Notes: generated by a model not told the origin, from the sequence alone. 64,000 nt of DNA from Hyphomicrobium sp. NDB2Meth4 (GCF_900117445.1 NZ_FPEJ01000003.1:1-64000), one strand, 5' to 3'. Positions 17,475 through 26,920 are shown, counted from the stretch's first letter. Numbers and translations are program-made.

Positions 17475-19013
17475 GTGCAAGATTACATCAGAAAGATACT
17501 CGGCGCGCGCGTCTACGACGTGGCGCTGGACACCCCGCTGGACGCAATGCCGCGCCTGTCGAAGCGCCTGCAGAGCACGGTGCTGCTGAAGCGCGAAGAC
17601 CTGCAGCCGGTGTTCTCGTTCAAGCTGCGCGGCGCTTATAACAAGATGGCAGGTCTCTCGCGCGCGGCGCTCGACCGCGGCGTCATCTGCGCCTCTGCAG
17701 GGAACCACGCCCAGGGCGTCGCCCTTTCTGCCAAGCTGCTCCACACGACGGCGACAATCGTCATGCCGCGCGCCACCCCCGACATCAAAATCGAAGCCGT
17801 GCGCAGTCGCGGCGGTAATGTCGTCCTGTTCGGCGACAACTTCGATGAAGCTTCCGCGCACGCACGCAAGCTCGAAGCAGAAAACAACCTCGTCTTCATC
17901 CACCCCTACGACGACCCCGAAGTCATCGCCGGCCAAGGCACCATCGGCATGGAAATCCTGCGTCGTCACCCCGACCCCATCGAAGCCATCTTCGTGCCCG
18001 TTGGCGGCGGTGGACTTGCGTCCGGCATCGCCGTCTACACGAAGTTCCTTCGACCCGAGGTGAAGGTCATCGGTGTTGAATCGGAGGACGCCGCCAGCAT
18101 GCAGGCGGCGCTGCGCGCCGGAAAACGCGTCACACTCGACCATGTCGGATTCTTCGCCGACGGCACCGCTGTCAAGCAGGTGGGCGAGGAAACCTTCCGC
18201 CTCTGCCGCGAGCATCTCGACGGCGTCATCACCGTGAGCACCGACGAAGTGTGCTCCGCCATCAAGGATATCTTCGAGGATACCAGGGCCATCCCCGAGC
18301 CCGCCGGTGCGCTCTCCCTCGCCGGCCTGAAGAAATACGTCGAGGAAGGCAACTCAGCGGGCGCATCGCTCATCGCCATCAATAGCGGCGCCAACATGGA
18401 CTTCGACCGCCTGCGCCACATCTCCGAGCGCGCCGAAATCGGTGAGCATCGTGAGGCACTGCTCGCCGTGTCGATCCCCGAGCACCCCGGCAGCTACCGC
18501 CGCTTCATCGAGCTCCTCGGAAAGCGCTCTATCACCGAGTTCAACTACCGTTATGCAGGCCCGGGCGAAGCGCACATCTTCGTCGGCGTCCGTCTCAAAG
18601 GCGGCGAACGCGACAAGCTCGACATCATCGCCATGCTCAAAAAACACGGCTATGCCGTCGTCGATATGAGCAACAACGAAATGGCCAAGCTACACGTGCG
18701 TTACATGGTCGGCGGGCGCACTTCAGGGCTCAAGAACGAGATGGTGCTCCGCTTCGAGTTCCCCGAGCGCCCGGGTGCGCTGCTGCAATTCCTCGACAGC
18801 CTCTCCGACCGCTGGAACATCTCGCTGTTCCATTACCGCAACCACGGCGCCGACTATGGCCGCGTGCTTGCCGGCATCGAGGTGCCGCCAGCTGAGCGCG
18901 AGGACCTGAAACGCAGCCTCGAAAAACTGTCCTATCCCTACTGGGACGAGACGGACAATCCCGCCTATCGCGCCTTCCTCTCGGGCGACAACGGAAAGCG
19001 ATCCGCCGCATGA
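17475..19013 (+). CDS. ilvA: Threonine deaminase, biosynthetic long form IlvA
   Basis: This enzyme converts threonine to 2-oxobutanoate, the first step of isoleucine synthesis. From the GTG at 17475 it is 512 residues, close to the 514 of E. coli IlvA; a TTG 33 bases earlier is open but adds residues the family lacks. Residues 1-320 form the PLP domain, with the Schiff-base Lys50 in FSFKLRGAYNK and the phosphate loop VPVGGGGL. The C-terminal part holds two ACT-like regulatory units (about 335-410 and 420-500), so it is probably feedback-inhibited by isoleucine. A downstream gene of unknown function overlaps its stop by 4 bp. Confidence 0.95.
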   Translation: MQDYIRKILGARVYDVALDTPLDAMPRLSKRLQSTVLLKREDLQPVFSFKLRGAYNKMAGLSRAALDRGVICASAGNHAQGVALSAKLLHTTATIVMPRATPDIKIEAVRSRGGNVVLFGDNFDEASAHARKLEAENNLVFIHPYDDPEVIAGQGTIGMEILRRHPDPIEAIFVPVGGGGLASGIAVYTKFLRPEVKVIGVESEDAASMQAALRAGKRVTLDHVGFFADGTAVKQVGEETFRLCREHLDGVITVSTDEVCSAIKDIFEDTRAIPEPAGALSLAGLKKYVEEGNSAGASLIAINSGANMDFDRLRHISERAEIGEHREALLAVSIPEHPGSYRRFIELLGKRSITEFNYRYAGPGEAHIFVGVRLKGGERDKLDIIAMLKKHGYAVVDMSNNEMAKLHVRYMVGGRTSGLKNEMVLRFEFPERPGALLQFLDSLSDRWNISLFHYRNHGADYGRVLAGIEVPPAEREDLKRSLEKLSYPYWDETDNPAYRAFLSGDNGKRSAA

Positions 19014-19372
19014 GCTATGACTTCATGATGTTTGAACCGCGCGGTGCCATCAACGCGATGGCGGACATCACTGCTAGCAACCTTTGCCTGCAGAACGCCG
19101 ACACCATCAAGGATAAGTTGACGCGACTGTTTCCCAAGATCGAGTGGGAAAACAAGGGTGATCGCGGTTGGCTCGGCCGCCTCAGCGAGGACGGCGACGC
19201 CTACGAATTTCGTCTCCCGGCAGGCGATGACGAATGCTGGACGATCAATACAGCCGAAGAAAACCACGACACCGCAATCGTCGCCAAGATCTGCTCATCT
19301 CTCGAGCTGCTCGCCTTCGACGGGCAGGCGCTCGAGTTGATCGACGCCTCCGGCCGCCGCCCCGCGCAATGA
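19010..19372 (+). CDS. Unknown protein translationally coupled to ilvA
   Basis: This 120-residue acidic protein starts with an ATG that overlaps the ilvA stop as ATGA, so the two are almost surely cotranslated. It begins MSYDFMMFEP and has no signal peptide or membrane segment. A central EWENKGDRGWLGRLSEDG stretch and a later EFRLPAGDDECWTIN suggest a small alpha/beta fold. I do not recognise the family. Proteins with a MSYDFMxF-type start are often found as stand-alone hypothetical genes, so coupling to ilvA may be local. Confidence 0.75.
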   Translation: MSYDFMMFEPRGAINAMADITASNLCLQNADTIKDKLTRLFPKIEWENKGDRGWLGRLSEDGDAYEFRLPAGDDECWTINTAEENHDTAIVAKICSSLELLAFDGQALELIDASGRRPAQ

Positions 19373-19419
19373 AAGCGAGGTAGCGCAGACTTGCTGCGCT
19401 ACCCGCTGCAACACCGCCG

Positions 19420-19953
19420 TCAGGCCGGCATCCGGCGCGCGTAGTCCTTCTGTAAGCGAGCGAACTTGTCCCAGAACGGCTCTGGCTCCTCCCCGCTGAT
19501 GCGCGCCACGAGCACGTCGAGGTGGTTGTGCCATCCGGGTCCGACTTTGAGCAGGACCGATCGGTCGGGAATTCGACGGTGGATCACGGTGAGCAGCACC
19601 CGCTCGCCTCTCGGCGCAAGCTCGAACGTCACCTCGCCCCGCTCGTACCAGGTGAACGATAGCTTGCGTGGCGGGTCGATCTCGGTGATGCGGCTCATCA
19701 TGCGGTGTTCGTCGGAAAAGCCCTCGGGCCGCTTACCGGGTGGGTCGGTAAGCTCGTCGTTGCGCCATACGAGCTCGAAAGGCGCGCCAACGATCAGCTC
19801 CATATCGCCCGCCGCCAGCCACCGACGCCGTAACTCGCTATCGGTGAGGTAATTCCATACGCGCTCGATAGGACCCGGCAGAATGCGCTGGATCGTCAGC
19901 GTGGCGGGTTCGGTCAAAACTCCATAGTCGCCGGCGGTCACGACGTCGTTCAT
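19420..19953 (-). CDS. SRPBCC (AHSA1-type) domain protein
   Basis: This 177-residue protein is an AHSA1-type START-fold protein: the N-terminal IQRILPGPIERVWNYLTD and the central EIDPPRKLSFTWYE with a C-terminal long helix (about 140-175) define the hydrophobic cavity family. Such proteins are the usual partner of a small ArsR regulator. Its ATG overlaps the ArsR stop as ATGA, so expression should follow the regulator. It probably binds a hydrophobic ligand; the ligand is unknown. Confidence 0.88.
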   Translation of the reverse strand: MNDVVTAGDYGVLTEPATLTIQRILPGPIERVWNYLTDSELRRRWLAAGDMELIVGAPFELVWRNDELTDPPGKRPEGFSDEHRMMSRITEIDPPRKLSFTWYERGEVTFELAPRGERVLLTVIHRRIPDRSVLLKVGPGWHNHLDVLVARISGEEPEPFWDKFARLQKDYARRMPA

Positions 19954-20318
19954 TTGTCATCTCCTTGATTGATGGCCGAGGGCTTGCGCGCATCCTCGCT
20001 ACGGAGGAGCTGATCGAGCACATCGAGGCGATCGGTCCAGAAGCGCTCGTAGAAGCCGAGCCATTCGTGCGCACTAGCGAGTGGCCCGGGAGCGAGGCGG
20101 CACATGTGCGTGCGGCCACGTATTTCGCGATGAATGAGGCCCGCGCTCTCCAGCGCCTTGATGTGCTTGGAGGCGGCGGCCAATGAGATGGAGAACGGAT
20201 CAGCGAGCTGGCTGACGCTTCGTTCGCCATTGGCGAGTTCGCGCAGCATGTGCCGCCGGGTTGCATCTCCGAGGGCGTGGAAGACGGCGTCGAGCCGTGA
20301 TGTGTTTAATTCAACCAT
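19950..20318 (-). CDS. ArsR-family transcriptional regulator
   Basis: The ATG at 20318 gives 122 residues. A longer frame exists upstream, but it would run through the promoter region. The winged helix-turn-helix spans about 5-85, with FHALGDATRRHMLREL and the recognition helix LAAASKHIKALESAGLI. The metal-binding ELCVCDL motif of classical ArsR sensors is absent, so this is the non-metal, SRPBCC-linked group. It probably represses its own operon through the two palindromes upstream. No Shine-Dalgarno precedes the ATG, which suggests a leaderless transcript. Confidence 0.88.
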   Translation of the reverse strand: MVELNTSRLDAVFHALGDATRRHMLRELANGERSVSQLADPFSISLAAASKHIKALESAGLIHREIRGRTHMCRLAPGPLASAHEWLGFYERFWTDRLDVLDQLLRSEDARKPSAINQGDDK

Positions 20319-20328
20319 GAGGTTGAAT
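20309..20328. promoter_or_regulatory. Palindromic operator 1, overlapping the ArsR start codon
   Basis: A perfect 8-bp inverted repeat, ATTCAACC-4 bp-GGTTGAAT, covers the ATG of the ArsR gene (20316-20318). Its half-site is repeated in a second palindrome 40 bp upstream (centre to centre). The 40-bp spacing is about four helical turns, so both sites would be on one face of the DNA. This fits an autoregulatory ArsR operator pair. Confidence 0.65.
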
Positions 20329-20354
20329 ATTGCCCATACTCCGACAATAGTCAA
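20326..20354 (-). promoter_or_regulatory. Candidate sigma-70 promoter of the ArsR operon
   Basis: On the minus strand, TTGACT (20349-20354) and AATATT (20326-20331) are spaced by 17 bp. The -35 box lies partly in palindrome 2 and the -10 box partly in palindrome 1. Only 7 bases separate the -10 box from the ATG, so transcription should begin at or next to the start codon, giving a leaderless mRNA. Confidence 0.5.
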
Positions 20355-20366
20355 CCACTTGGTTGA
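20351..20366. promoter_or_regulatory. Palindromic operator 2 of the ArsR operon
   Basis: TCAACC-4 bp-GGTTGA, a perfect 6-bp inverted repeat, has the same half-site and spacer length as the palindrome over the ArsR start codon. It overlaps the proposed -35 element. Confidence 0.65.
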
Positions 20367-20377
20367 ATAATATGTCC

Positions 20378-20986
20378 TCAAACTGTCCGGCGGAACTGCA
20401 CCGACAGATTGTTGGCTGGCATTTCCTGGATTTGCGGCGGCCCGAACCCAGCTTCAGCGGCAACCCGCGCGACCTCCTCGAGATCGCGCACGCCCCATTC
20501 CGGATTGCGACGCCTGAGATCGGCGTCGAACGCTTCGTTGCTGTCAGCCGTGTGAGCGCCGTTCCGGCGATAGGGCCCGTAAAGAAACAGCAGCCCGCCC
20601 GGCGGCAGCACCCGGACGGCGCCACGCATCAGGCCGACCGTCGCCGCCCACGGCGAGATATGGATCATGTTGATGCACAGCACTGCATCCGCGCGATCCA
20701 CCGGCCAGACATCATCCGCCGCATCGAGCGCTAGCGACGGGCGGATATTGCTGAGCTGCACCCGCGCCGCCCAAGCATCGATACTGGCGCGCGCATCGGC
20801 GTTCTGATCCGTCGGCTGGAAAACCAAACTGGGACCCGCCAGCTGGGCAAAGTGCACCGCGTGCTCGCCCGAGCCGCTGGCAATCTCCAGAACCAGCCCG
20901 CGCGCGGGTAGGTTGGGCTTCAGCACATTCCAGATGGGATCGCGATTGCGCGCCACCGCAGGCGCATGAAGGCGGGGATCAATCAT
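20378..20986 (-). CDS. DUF938 methyltransferase-like protein
   Basis: This 202-residue protein matches the DUF938 family: N-terminal APAVARNRDPIWNVL, a SAM-type motif I VLEIASGSGEHAVHFA near residue 33, CINMIHISPW near residue 108 and FLYGPYRRNG near residue 140. Members look like class I methyltransferases of unknown substrate. Its stop is about 60 bp upstream of the ArsR start, with the ArsR promoter lying between, so they are probably separate units despite the shared strand. Confidence 0.9.
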   Translation of the reverse strand: MIDPRLHAPAVARNRDPIWNVLKPNLPARGLVLEIASGSGEHAVHFAQLAGPSLVFQPTDQNADARASIDAWAARVQLSNIRPSLALDAADDVWPVDRADAVLCINMIHISPWAATVGLMRGAVRVLPPGGLLFLYGPYRRNGAHTADSNEAFDADLRRRNPEWGVRDLEEVARVAAEAGFGPPQIQEMPANNLSVQFRRTV

Positions 20987-21213
20987 CTCTCGACATTAAG
21001 GAACACGGCAGTGCGTGCCAAGGCGCTGCATTGCTGCGGGCATCCATATGTTTCCGCGTCGGGCCAAGGGAAACACTGCGAAACAATTCGTCCCGAGTTT
21101 GCACCAGAACCGGCCCTGAGGCGCCCGATTCCACCCACAGAAAGGTAGGGCCTCCGGGAGCGTCAGCTTTAGCGAGGCGGGGTGGATCACAATTTATCGG
21201 GGCGGCGCAGGCT

Positions 21214-22374
21214 GTGCGAAAGCACTTGTGGGCGAGCATTCTCTTTGCCGGGTTGCTATGCGCCGGCGGCTGCGCCGCGCCGGACCGGCTGCATGCCGTC
21301 CCTGCCTCGCTGACGGGCTCGCTCGATTTCGCGCACGTTGCCCGCAGCCGCTTCTCCCTCGACGATACCGCCGCCCTGACAGAAGAAATCCGCTGGGCGC
21401 TTTCAACGAGACCCAACACTGAGCGCAACATCGACCTGCTGGCTCTCTCGGGCGGCCAGGAAGATGGCGCCTTCGGTGCAGGCCTGCTCACCGGCTGGAG
21501 CGAACACGGCAACCGGCCGAAATTCACCATCGTCACCGGCACCAGCACCGGCGCATTGACCGCGCCCTTCGCCTTCCTCGGCACCGATTATGATGGAGCG
21601 CTCGAGGCGATGTATACCAAGACAAACATCAAGGACATCATCTCCAAGCGCTATCTGGTCGCCGCAATCACCGATGACGCGATGATGGATTCTTCTCCCC
21701 TCTACCGCACCATCTCGCGCTATCTCACCGAGGACGTGCTCAATCGCATCGCCTTCGAATATCGCACCGGGCGACTGCTGCTGATCTCGACGACCAATCT
21801 CGACAGCGGCAAGCTGGTGATCTGGAACGTCGGCGCCATCGCCGCCAGCGACAATCCCCGGCGCCTCGATCTGACGCGCAAGATCATCCTGGCTTCCGCA
21901 GCTGTTCCAGGACTTTTCCCGCCCGTCATGCTCGATGCCAAGCTCAAGGATGGCACGCATCAGGAGATGCACGTCGACGGAGGCACCGTCTCACAGGTAT
22001 TCCTCTATCCTCCACAACTCGACATGCGGCAGATCATCGACGCCGTTCGTCCGCAATCGAAGACCACCGCCTATATCATCCGCAACGGCCTCGTCAGCCC
22101 ACCGCCGGCGGAAGTGCCGCGCCAGACACTCGAGATCGCGCAACGCGCCATCGAGACGATGATCTCAAGCACGGCTGTCGGCGATCTCTACCGCATCTAT
22201 TCGACAACCAAGCGCGATGACATCGGGTTCAAGCTCGCGATCATGGGCGAAGACTTCACCGAGCCGTATACGACGCGGTTCGACCTGCGCTACATGCGCG
22301 AGCTTTATCGCTACGGACACATGAAAGGCGCCATGGGCTACCCATGGCAGCCATCACCGCCCGGCTTCAATTAG
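21214..22374 (+). CDS. Patatin-like phospholipase, probable lipoprotein
   Basis: A GTG at 21214 places a signal peptide right at the start: hydrophobic core then CAGGC, with Cys20 the likely lipid anchor. Earlier in-frame starts would bury it. The 386-residue protein carries a full patatin catalytic set: oxyanion loop SGGQEDGAFGAG (79-90), nucleophile GTSTG with Ser111, and the dyad Asp255 in HVDGG. It should be an acyl hydrolase in the periplasm or outer membrane. A degenerate paralogue lies at 52905-53933. Confidence 0.85.
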   Translation: MRKHLWASILFAGLLCAGGCAAPDRLHAVPASLTGSLDFAHVARSRFSLDDTAALTEEIRWALSTRPNTERNIDLLALSGGQEDGAFGAGLLTGWSEHGNRPKFTIVTGTSTGALTAPFAFLGTDYDGALEAMYTKTNIKDIISKRYLVAAITDDAMMDSSPLYRTISRYLTEDVLNRIAFEYRTGRLLLISTTNLDSGKLVIWNVGAIAASDNPRRLDLTRKIILASAAVPGLFPPVMLDAKLKDGTHQEMHVDGGTVSQVFLYPPQLDMRQIIDAVRPQSKTTAYIIRNGLVSPPPAEVPRQTLEIAQRAIETMISSTAVGDLYRIYSTTKRDDIGFKLAIMGEDFTEPYTTRFDLRYMRELYRYGHMKGAMGYPWQPSPPGFN

Positions 22375-22393
22375 CAAAGCGCGTCTGGCCCGG

Positions 22394-23869
22394 TCAGATC
22401 CCGAGCTTGGTCTTGAGGATGTCGTTGACGGCCTGCGGATTGGCCTTGCCGCCCGATGCCTTCATCACCTGGCCGACGAACCAGCCCAGCATGCTCGGCT
22501 TCGCCTTCACCTGCTCCACCTTGTCGGGGTTGGCAGCGATGATCTCGTCGACGGCCTTCTCGATGGCGCCGGTGTCGGTCACCTGCTTCATGCCGCGCTT
22601 TTCGACGATCTCGGCCGGATCCCCGCCTTCGGTCCAGACGATCTCGAACAGATCCTTGGCGATCTTGCCCGAGATGGTGCTCGACGCGATGAGATCGACG
22701 ATGGCGCCGAGCTGCTGCGCCGACATCGGCGACGCCTCGATCGACTTGCCTTCCTTGTTGAGGCGCCCGAACAGCTCGTTGATCACCCAGTTCGCGGCGA
22801 GCTTACCGTCGCGCCCCTGCGCAACCGCCTCGAAGTAGTCGGCGGATTCGCGCTCGGCCACGAGCACGTTCGCGTCGTAGTCGGAAAGGCCGAACTCCTG
22901 CATGAAGCGCTGCTTCTTGGCATCCGGCAACTCCGGCAGGTCCTTCTCCAGCTCGCCGACGTATTCCATCGACAGCTCGAGCGGCAGCAGGTCCGGATCG
23001 GGGAAGTAGCGATAGTCGTGCGCCTCTTCCTTCGAGCGCATCGACCGCGTCTCGCCCTTGCCCGGATCGAACAGGCGCGTTTCCTGATCGATCGCACCGC
23101 CAGCCTCGATGATATCGATCTGCCGGCGCGCTTCCACCTCGATCGCCTGACCGATGAAGCGGATGGAGTTGACGTTCTTGATCTCGCAGCGCGTGCCGAG
23201 CTTGTCACCGGGCTTGCGCACCGACACGTTGACGTCCGCGCGCAGGTTGCCCTTCTCCATGTCGGCGTCGGACGTGCCGAGGTAGCGCAGGATGGTGCGC
23301 AACTTCGACACATAGGCCTGCGCCTGCTTGGACGAGCGCATGTCGGGCTTCGACACGATCTCCATCAGCGCCACGCCCGAACGGTTGAGGTCGACGTAGG
23401 AATAGTCGGGGTGCTGGTCATGCACCGACTTGCCGGCGTCCTGCTCCAGATGCAGGCGCTCGATACCGACGGTCATCGTCTCGCCGTCAACGTCGATCTC
23501 GACTTCGCCCTCACCGACGATCGGCTGCTGGTACTGGCTGATCTGGTAGCCCTGCGGCAGGTCCGGATAGAAATAGTTCTTCCGGTCGAACACGCTTCTG
23601 AGATTGATCTTGGCGTTGAGACCCAGCCCCGTGCGCACCGCCTGCGCGATACACTCCGAGTTGATCACCGGCAGCATGCCGGGCATCGCTGCATCGACGA
23701 GAGACACATGGCTGTTCGGATCGGCACCGAACGCCGTCGATGCGCCCGAGAACAGCTTCGACTGCGAGGCCACCTGCGCGTGAACCTCGAGCCCGACGAT
23801 GACCTCCCAGCTCCCGGTGGCACCTTCGATCAGGTTCTTGGACTTGCTGGCCTTGGCTGTCTCTTGCAT
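22394..23869 (-). CDS. gatB: Glutamyl/aspartyl-tRNA amidotransferase subunit B
   Basis: GatB phosphorylates the misacylated Glu-tRNA(Gln) or Asp-tRNA(Asn) so that ammonia from GatA can amidate it. The start at 23869 is chosen for GAGGAGC upstream and gives 491 residues, near the family norm. Domain order is GatB_N ([13 protein letters not shown] start, then [10 protein letters not shown]), the cradle with the [19 protein letters not shown] signature in part, and the C-terminal YqeY-like tail (about 340-490). It is separated from gatC-gatA by three other genes, all on the same strand. Confidence 0.97.
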   Translation of the reverse strand: MQETAKASKSKNLIEGATGSWEVIVGLEVHAQVASQSKLFSGASTAFGADPNSHVSLVDAAMPGMLPVINSECIAQAVRTGLGLNAKINLRSVFDRKNYFYPDLPQGYQISQYQQPIVGEGEVEIDVDGETMTVGIERLHLEQDAGKSVHDQHPDYSYVDLNRSGVALMEIVSKPDMRSSKQAQAYVSKLRTILRYLGTSDADMEKGNLRADVNVSVRKPGDKLGTRCEIKNVNSIRFIGQAIEVEARRQIDIIEAGGAIDQETRLFDPGKGETRSMRSKEEAHDYRYFPDPDLLPLELSMEYVGELEKDLPELPDAKKQRFMQEFGLSDYDANVLVAERESADYFEAVAQGRDGKLAANWVINELFGRLNKEGKSIEASPMSAQQLGAIVDLIASSTISGKIAKDLFEIVWTEGGDPAEIVEKRGMKQVTDTGAIEKAVDEIIAANPDKVEQVKAKPSMLGWFVGQVMKASGGKANPQAVNDILKTKLGI

Positions 23870-23941
23870 GGCAATGCTCCTCGGATGCGCCCTCGTTATC
23901 GCAGGGCGCCCGGCGGGGCAAGCCATGGGGGACCGTGCGAC

Positions 23942-24346
23942 CTAGTGATCCTCGGCTTCCGCCTCTTCCAGCTCCAGCGGCAGGGGGGCAATTTTCAGCG
24001 GATCGCCGTGCCGTCGCGACTGCCCCTCGAAGTAGCAGCCTTCCTCCAGCACCAGCTTCTTGTGGTAGATCTGGCCTTCGACGTTGCAGCCGGCGCCCAG
24101 CGTCAGCTCACGAGCATAGATCGCGCCCGAGAACTCGCCCAGCACCACCACCTTGTCGGCGACAATGAGCCCGCCCACCTCGCCGCGCTCGGAAATCTTC
24201 AGCGTCGAGCAGCGCACTTCCCCGTCGATAATACCTTCGATGCACACGGGGCCGTCGAGTTGCAGTGCCCCGATAATCGTCACGCCGCGATTGATCACGA
24301 ACGCGCTTTTGAGCGCGCGCGCCTCGGCGCCGTTCACCTGTGTCAT
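23942..24346 (-). CDS. Bactofilin-like polymer-forming protein
   Basis: This 134-residue protein (start at 24346; an ATG at 24370 is also possible) has the DUF583/bactofilin beta-helix: tandem GA-x-x-(V/I) turns between about residues 20 and 105, including VTIIGALQLDGPVCIEG, LGEFSGAIYA and CNVEGQIYHKKLVLEEG. Bactofilins self-assemble at the membrane and guide cell-wall remodelling. It lies within the gat run, 72 bp before gatB. The acidic C-terminus (ELEEAEAEDH) is typical. Confidence 0.85.
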   Translation of the reverse strand: MTQVNGAEARALKSAFVINRGVTIIGALQLDGPVCIEGIIDGEVRCSTLKISERGEVGGLIVADKVVVLGEFSGAIYARELTLGAGCNVEGQIYHKKLVLEEGCYFEGQSRRHGDPLKIAPLPLELEEAEAEDH

Positions 24347-24469
24347 TACGCAATACCCCCGGAACGACATCACCCTGTCGGTCCCCGCGGGAAAGCGAAT
24401 GCCGGAAAGAAGTGGCACTTTTCAGGCGCGGGCGCGGCAAGAACCGCATCAGGGTTAGCGGTCCTGCGC

Positions 24470-24760
24470 TTAGCCGCGGCGGCGCGCCAGAAAATAACCC
24501 AGTCCGGCCCATACGAGACCGAGCAGAAAGCCCATCAGAAACACGGCCGCTTCGCCGCCCAGGGCGTGTACGGGCATCAGCCCGACTGCGGCAACGAGCC
24601 AATAGAGAATGTAACCGGCGAGCGAGGCGGCGAATGCAGCGACGATCAGCTTCTGCCACTGGTCGGCGCGGCGCCCGAGCATGAAGGCCACAATGATGAT
24701 CGCCGGATTGAGCGCTGCGATCATCACGAGCGTCCAGGGATCGAAGGGTACGATCTCCAC
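24470..24760 (-). CDS. Small membrane protein of unknown function
   Basis: A GTG at 24760, 2 bp after the chorismate mutase stop and with GGGAG upstream, opens 96 residues. There are three predicted transmembrane helices (about 10-29, 40-60 and 72-92), separated by a short basic loop RRADQWQ and ending with RRRG. No family is recognised. The tight spacing with the chorismate mutase implies one transcript. Confidence 0.75.
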   Translation of the reverse strand: MEIVPFDPWTLVMIAALNPAIIIVAFMLGRRADQWQKLIVAAFAASLAGYILYWLVAAVGLMPVHALGGEAAVFLMGFLLGLVWAGLGYFLARRRG

Positions 24761-24762
24761 CG

Positions 24763-25092
24763 CTAGGCTCCCTTGTCGCCGTTGCCTTCGGTCTGCAGAC
24801 GCAGCTTCTCTTCCTCGTACTGCACGAACCAGCCGATCATCTGGCGCCACAGCGCCTCGGTCAGCTCGGGCGGCAGCCCCTTCTCGGTGGCGCGCACCTT
24901 GACCTTGTCGATGACCTGCTGGATGCGCCAGGGCACGACAGCGTCGGCTGGGTTTTTCTTGAGCTGCCAGGCGCGGTCGACGTAGCCGAAGCGCTCGGCG
25001 ATCAGGTCGACCATGGCGAGGTCGATGCGATCGATCTCGTCGCGCACCTGCCCCATGTCGGCGCATTCCCACGGGCGTTTTGGATCGCTCAT
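24763..25092 (-). CDS. Chorismate mutase, AroQ type
   Basis: This 109-residue protein is an all-helical AroQ-class chorismate mutase: [20 protein letters not shown] in helix 1, a middle basic loop with LKKNP and [11 protein letters not shown], and a final [10 protein letters not shown] helix. Arg and Lys residues expected for chorismate binding are present. It would convert chorismate to prephenate for Phe and Tyr synthesis. An isochorismate-pyruvate lyase cannot be excluded by sequence alone. Its ATG overlaps the gatA stop (ATGA), so it is coupled to gatA. Confidence 0.85.
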   Translation of the reverse strand: MSDPKRPWECADMGQVRDEIDRIDLAMVDLIAERFGYVDRAWQLKKNPADAVVPWRIQQVIDKVKVRATEKGLPPELTEALWRQMIGWFVQYEEEKLRLQTEGNGDKGA

Positions 25093-26627
25093 TTCGATTT
25101 GCTCCCGGCCTTCTTGGCGCCAGTTTTCGCCGTCGTGCCTGCCCACCAACGATCCTCGACGACGAAACGGCCCGCCGCATCTTCGATCGCCTGCGCAGCG
25201 CGGAACAGCGTCGCCTCGTCGAACGGCTTGCCGATCAGCTGCAGCCCGAGCGGGGTGCCCTCGCTGGAAAGGCCGGCGGGCACCGAGATGCCCGGCAGCC
25301 CGGCCATGTTCACCGTCACGGTGAAGATGTCTTCCAGGTACATCGCAATCGGATCGCCGGTCTTCTCGCCGAATCCGAACGCGGGCGACGGCGTCGTCGG
25401 CGTCAGCACCACGTCGACTGATTTCCACGCGTCATCGAAGTCGCGCTTGATCAAGGTGCGGACCTTCTGCGCCTTGAGATAATAGGCATCGTAATAGCCC
25501 GCCGACAGCACGTACGTGCCGATCAGAATACGCCGCCGCACTTCCTTGCCGAAGCCCGCGGCGCGCGTGTTCTCGTAGGTGTCGATCAGGTCCTTGCCAG
25601 GAACGCGCAGGCCGTAACGCACGCCATCATAGCGGGCGAGGTTCGACGAGGCCTCGGCAGGGGCGACGATGTAGTAAGCCGGCAGCGCGTATTTCGTGTG
25701 CGGCAGGCTGATGTCGTGGATCGTGGCCCCGGCGGCCTTCAACCAGGCGATGCCGTCCTGCCAGAGCTTCTCGATCTCCTTCGACATGCCCTCGACGCGG
25801 TATTCCTTAGGCACGCCGACGCGCAGGCCTTTGACGCCCTGAGCCAGCGCCATCTCGTAGTCCGGCACCGGAGCTGCGACCGAGGTGGAATCCTTCGGAT
25901 CGTGGCTCGCCATCGCCCGCAGCATGATCGCCGCATCGCGCACCGTCTTGGCGATCGGCCCCGCCTGATCCAGCGAGGACGCGAACGCCACGATGCCCCA
26001 GCGCGAGCAACGCCCGTACGTCGGCTTGATTCCGACGGTGCCAGTCAGCGCTGCCGGCTGACGGATCGAGCCGCCCGTATCGGTCGCCGTGGCAGCAAGG
26101 CACAGGTTGGCCGACACAGCCGCCGATGAGCCGCCCGACGATCCGCCCGGAACGAGCTTGTCGGTCGTCGTCTTGCCGTCCTTCTTGCGGCGCCAAGGTG
26201 AGACCACCGGTCCGAACGCGCTTGTCTCGTTCGAGGAGCCCATCGCGAACTCGTCGCAATTGAGCTTGCCCAGCATCACCGCGCCGGCATTCCACAGATT
26301 GGAGCCGACTGTCGATTCATAGGTGGGCTTGAAGTCGTCGAGGATCTTCGAGCACGCGGTCGTGCGCACATCCTTGGTGCAGAACAGATCCTTGTTGCCG
26401 AGCGGCAGTCCTTCCAGCGGACGCGCGTCGCCTGCCTTCAGGCGCTTGTCGCTTTCCTTCGCCTGGCTGAGCGCTAGTTCCGGCGTCTGCAGGACATAGG
26501 CGTTGATCGACGGATTGGCCGTCTCGATTGCGTCGATGAAGGCTTTCGTCAGCTCCGTAGCCGAGACTTCCTTCGCGCGTAGCTTCTCGCGCGCTTCCGC
26601 GATGGTGAGCTTGGTAAGTTCTGTCAC
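25089..26627 (-). CDS. gatA: Glutamyl/aspartyl-tRNA amidotransferase subunit A
   Basis: GatA releases ammonia from glutamine for the amidation done with GatB. The 512-residue protein has the amidase signature and its full catalytic triad: Lys in LGNKDLF, cis-Ser in GGSSGGSSA and nucleophile Ser in [10 protein letters not shown]. The start is a GTG with GGAG upstream, 5 bp after the gatC stop. The C-terminus is Lys-rich ([13 protein letters not shown]). A chorismate mutase gene starts within its stop codon. Confidence 0.97.
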   Translation of the reverse strand: MTELTKLTIAEAREKLRAKEVSATELTKAFIDAIETANPSINAYVLQTPELALSQAKESDKRLKAGDARPLEGLPLGNKDLFCTKDVRTTACSKILDDFKPTYESTVGSNLWNAGAVMLGKLNCDEFAMGSSNETSAFGPVVSPWRRKKDGKTTTDKLVPGGSSGGSSAAVSANLCLAATATDTGGSIRQPAALTGTVGIKPTYGRCSRWGIVAFASSLDQAGPIAKTVRDAAIMLRAMASHDPKDSTSVAAPVPDYEMALAQGVKGLRVGVPKEYRVEGMSKEIEKLWQDGIAWLKAAGATIHDISLPHTKYALPAYYIVAPAEASSNLARYDGVRYGLRVPGKDLIDTYENTRAAGFGKEVRRRILIGTYVLSAGYYDAYYLKAQKVRTLIKRDFDDAWKSVDVVLTPTTPSPAFGFGEKTGDPIAMYLEDIFTVTVNMAGLPGISVPAGLSSEGTPLGLQLIGKPFDEATLFRAAQAIEDAAGRFVVEDRWWAGTTAKTGAKKAGSKSK

Positions 26628-26632
26628 AGTGA

Positions 26633-26920
26633 CTACTCCACCACCTTCGGCACCACGAAAAAGTGGTCTTCGACCATCGGAGCGTTCTTGACGACGTCGT
26701 CCGCGATCTCGCCGTCATTGACGACGTCCGCGCGCTTCGTCAGCTCGATCGGCACCACCCGCGTCATCGGCTCCACCGTCGAGGTGTCGACTTGATTGAG
26801 CTGTTCGACCCAGTTGAGGATTCCGGAAAGCTCCTGCTCCAGTCCTTTGGCCTCTGCGTCGGAAATCTTGATGCGCGCCAGCCGCGCAATGCGCCGCACA
26901 GTCGTCTCGTCGACCCGCAT
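26633..26920 (-). CDS. gatC: Glutamyl/aspartyl-tRNA amidotransferase subunit C
   Basis: The ATG at 26920 is preceded by GAGGAG and gives the usual length of 95 residues. The family pattern is clear: [17 protein letters not shown] at the start, [18 protein letters not shown] in the middle and [10 protein letters not shown] at the C-terminus. GatC is the belt that links GatA to GatB. It is the first gene of the gat run, followed directly by gatA. Confidence 0.95.
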   Translation of the reverse strand: MRVDETTVRRIARLARIKISDAEAKGLEQELSGILNWVEQLNQVDTSTVEPMTRVVPIELTKRADVVNDGEIADDVVKNAPMVEDHFFVVPKVVE

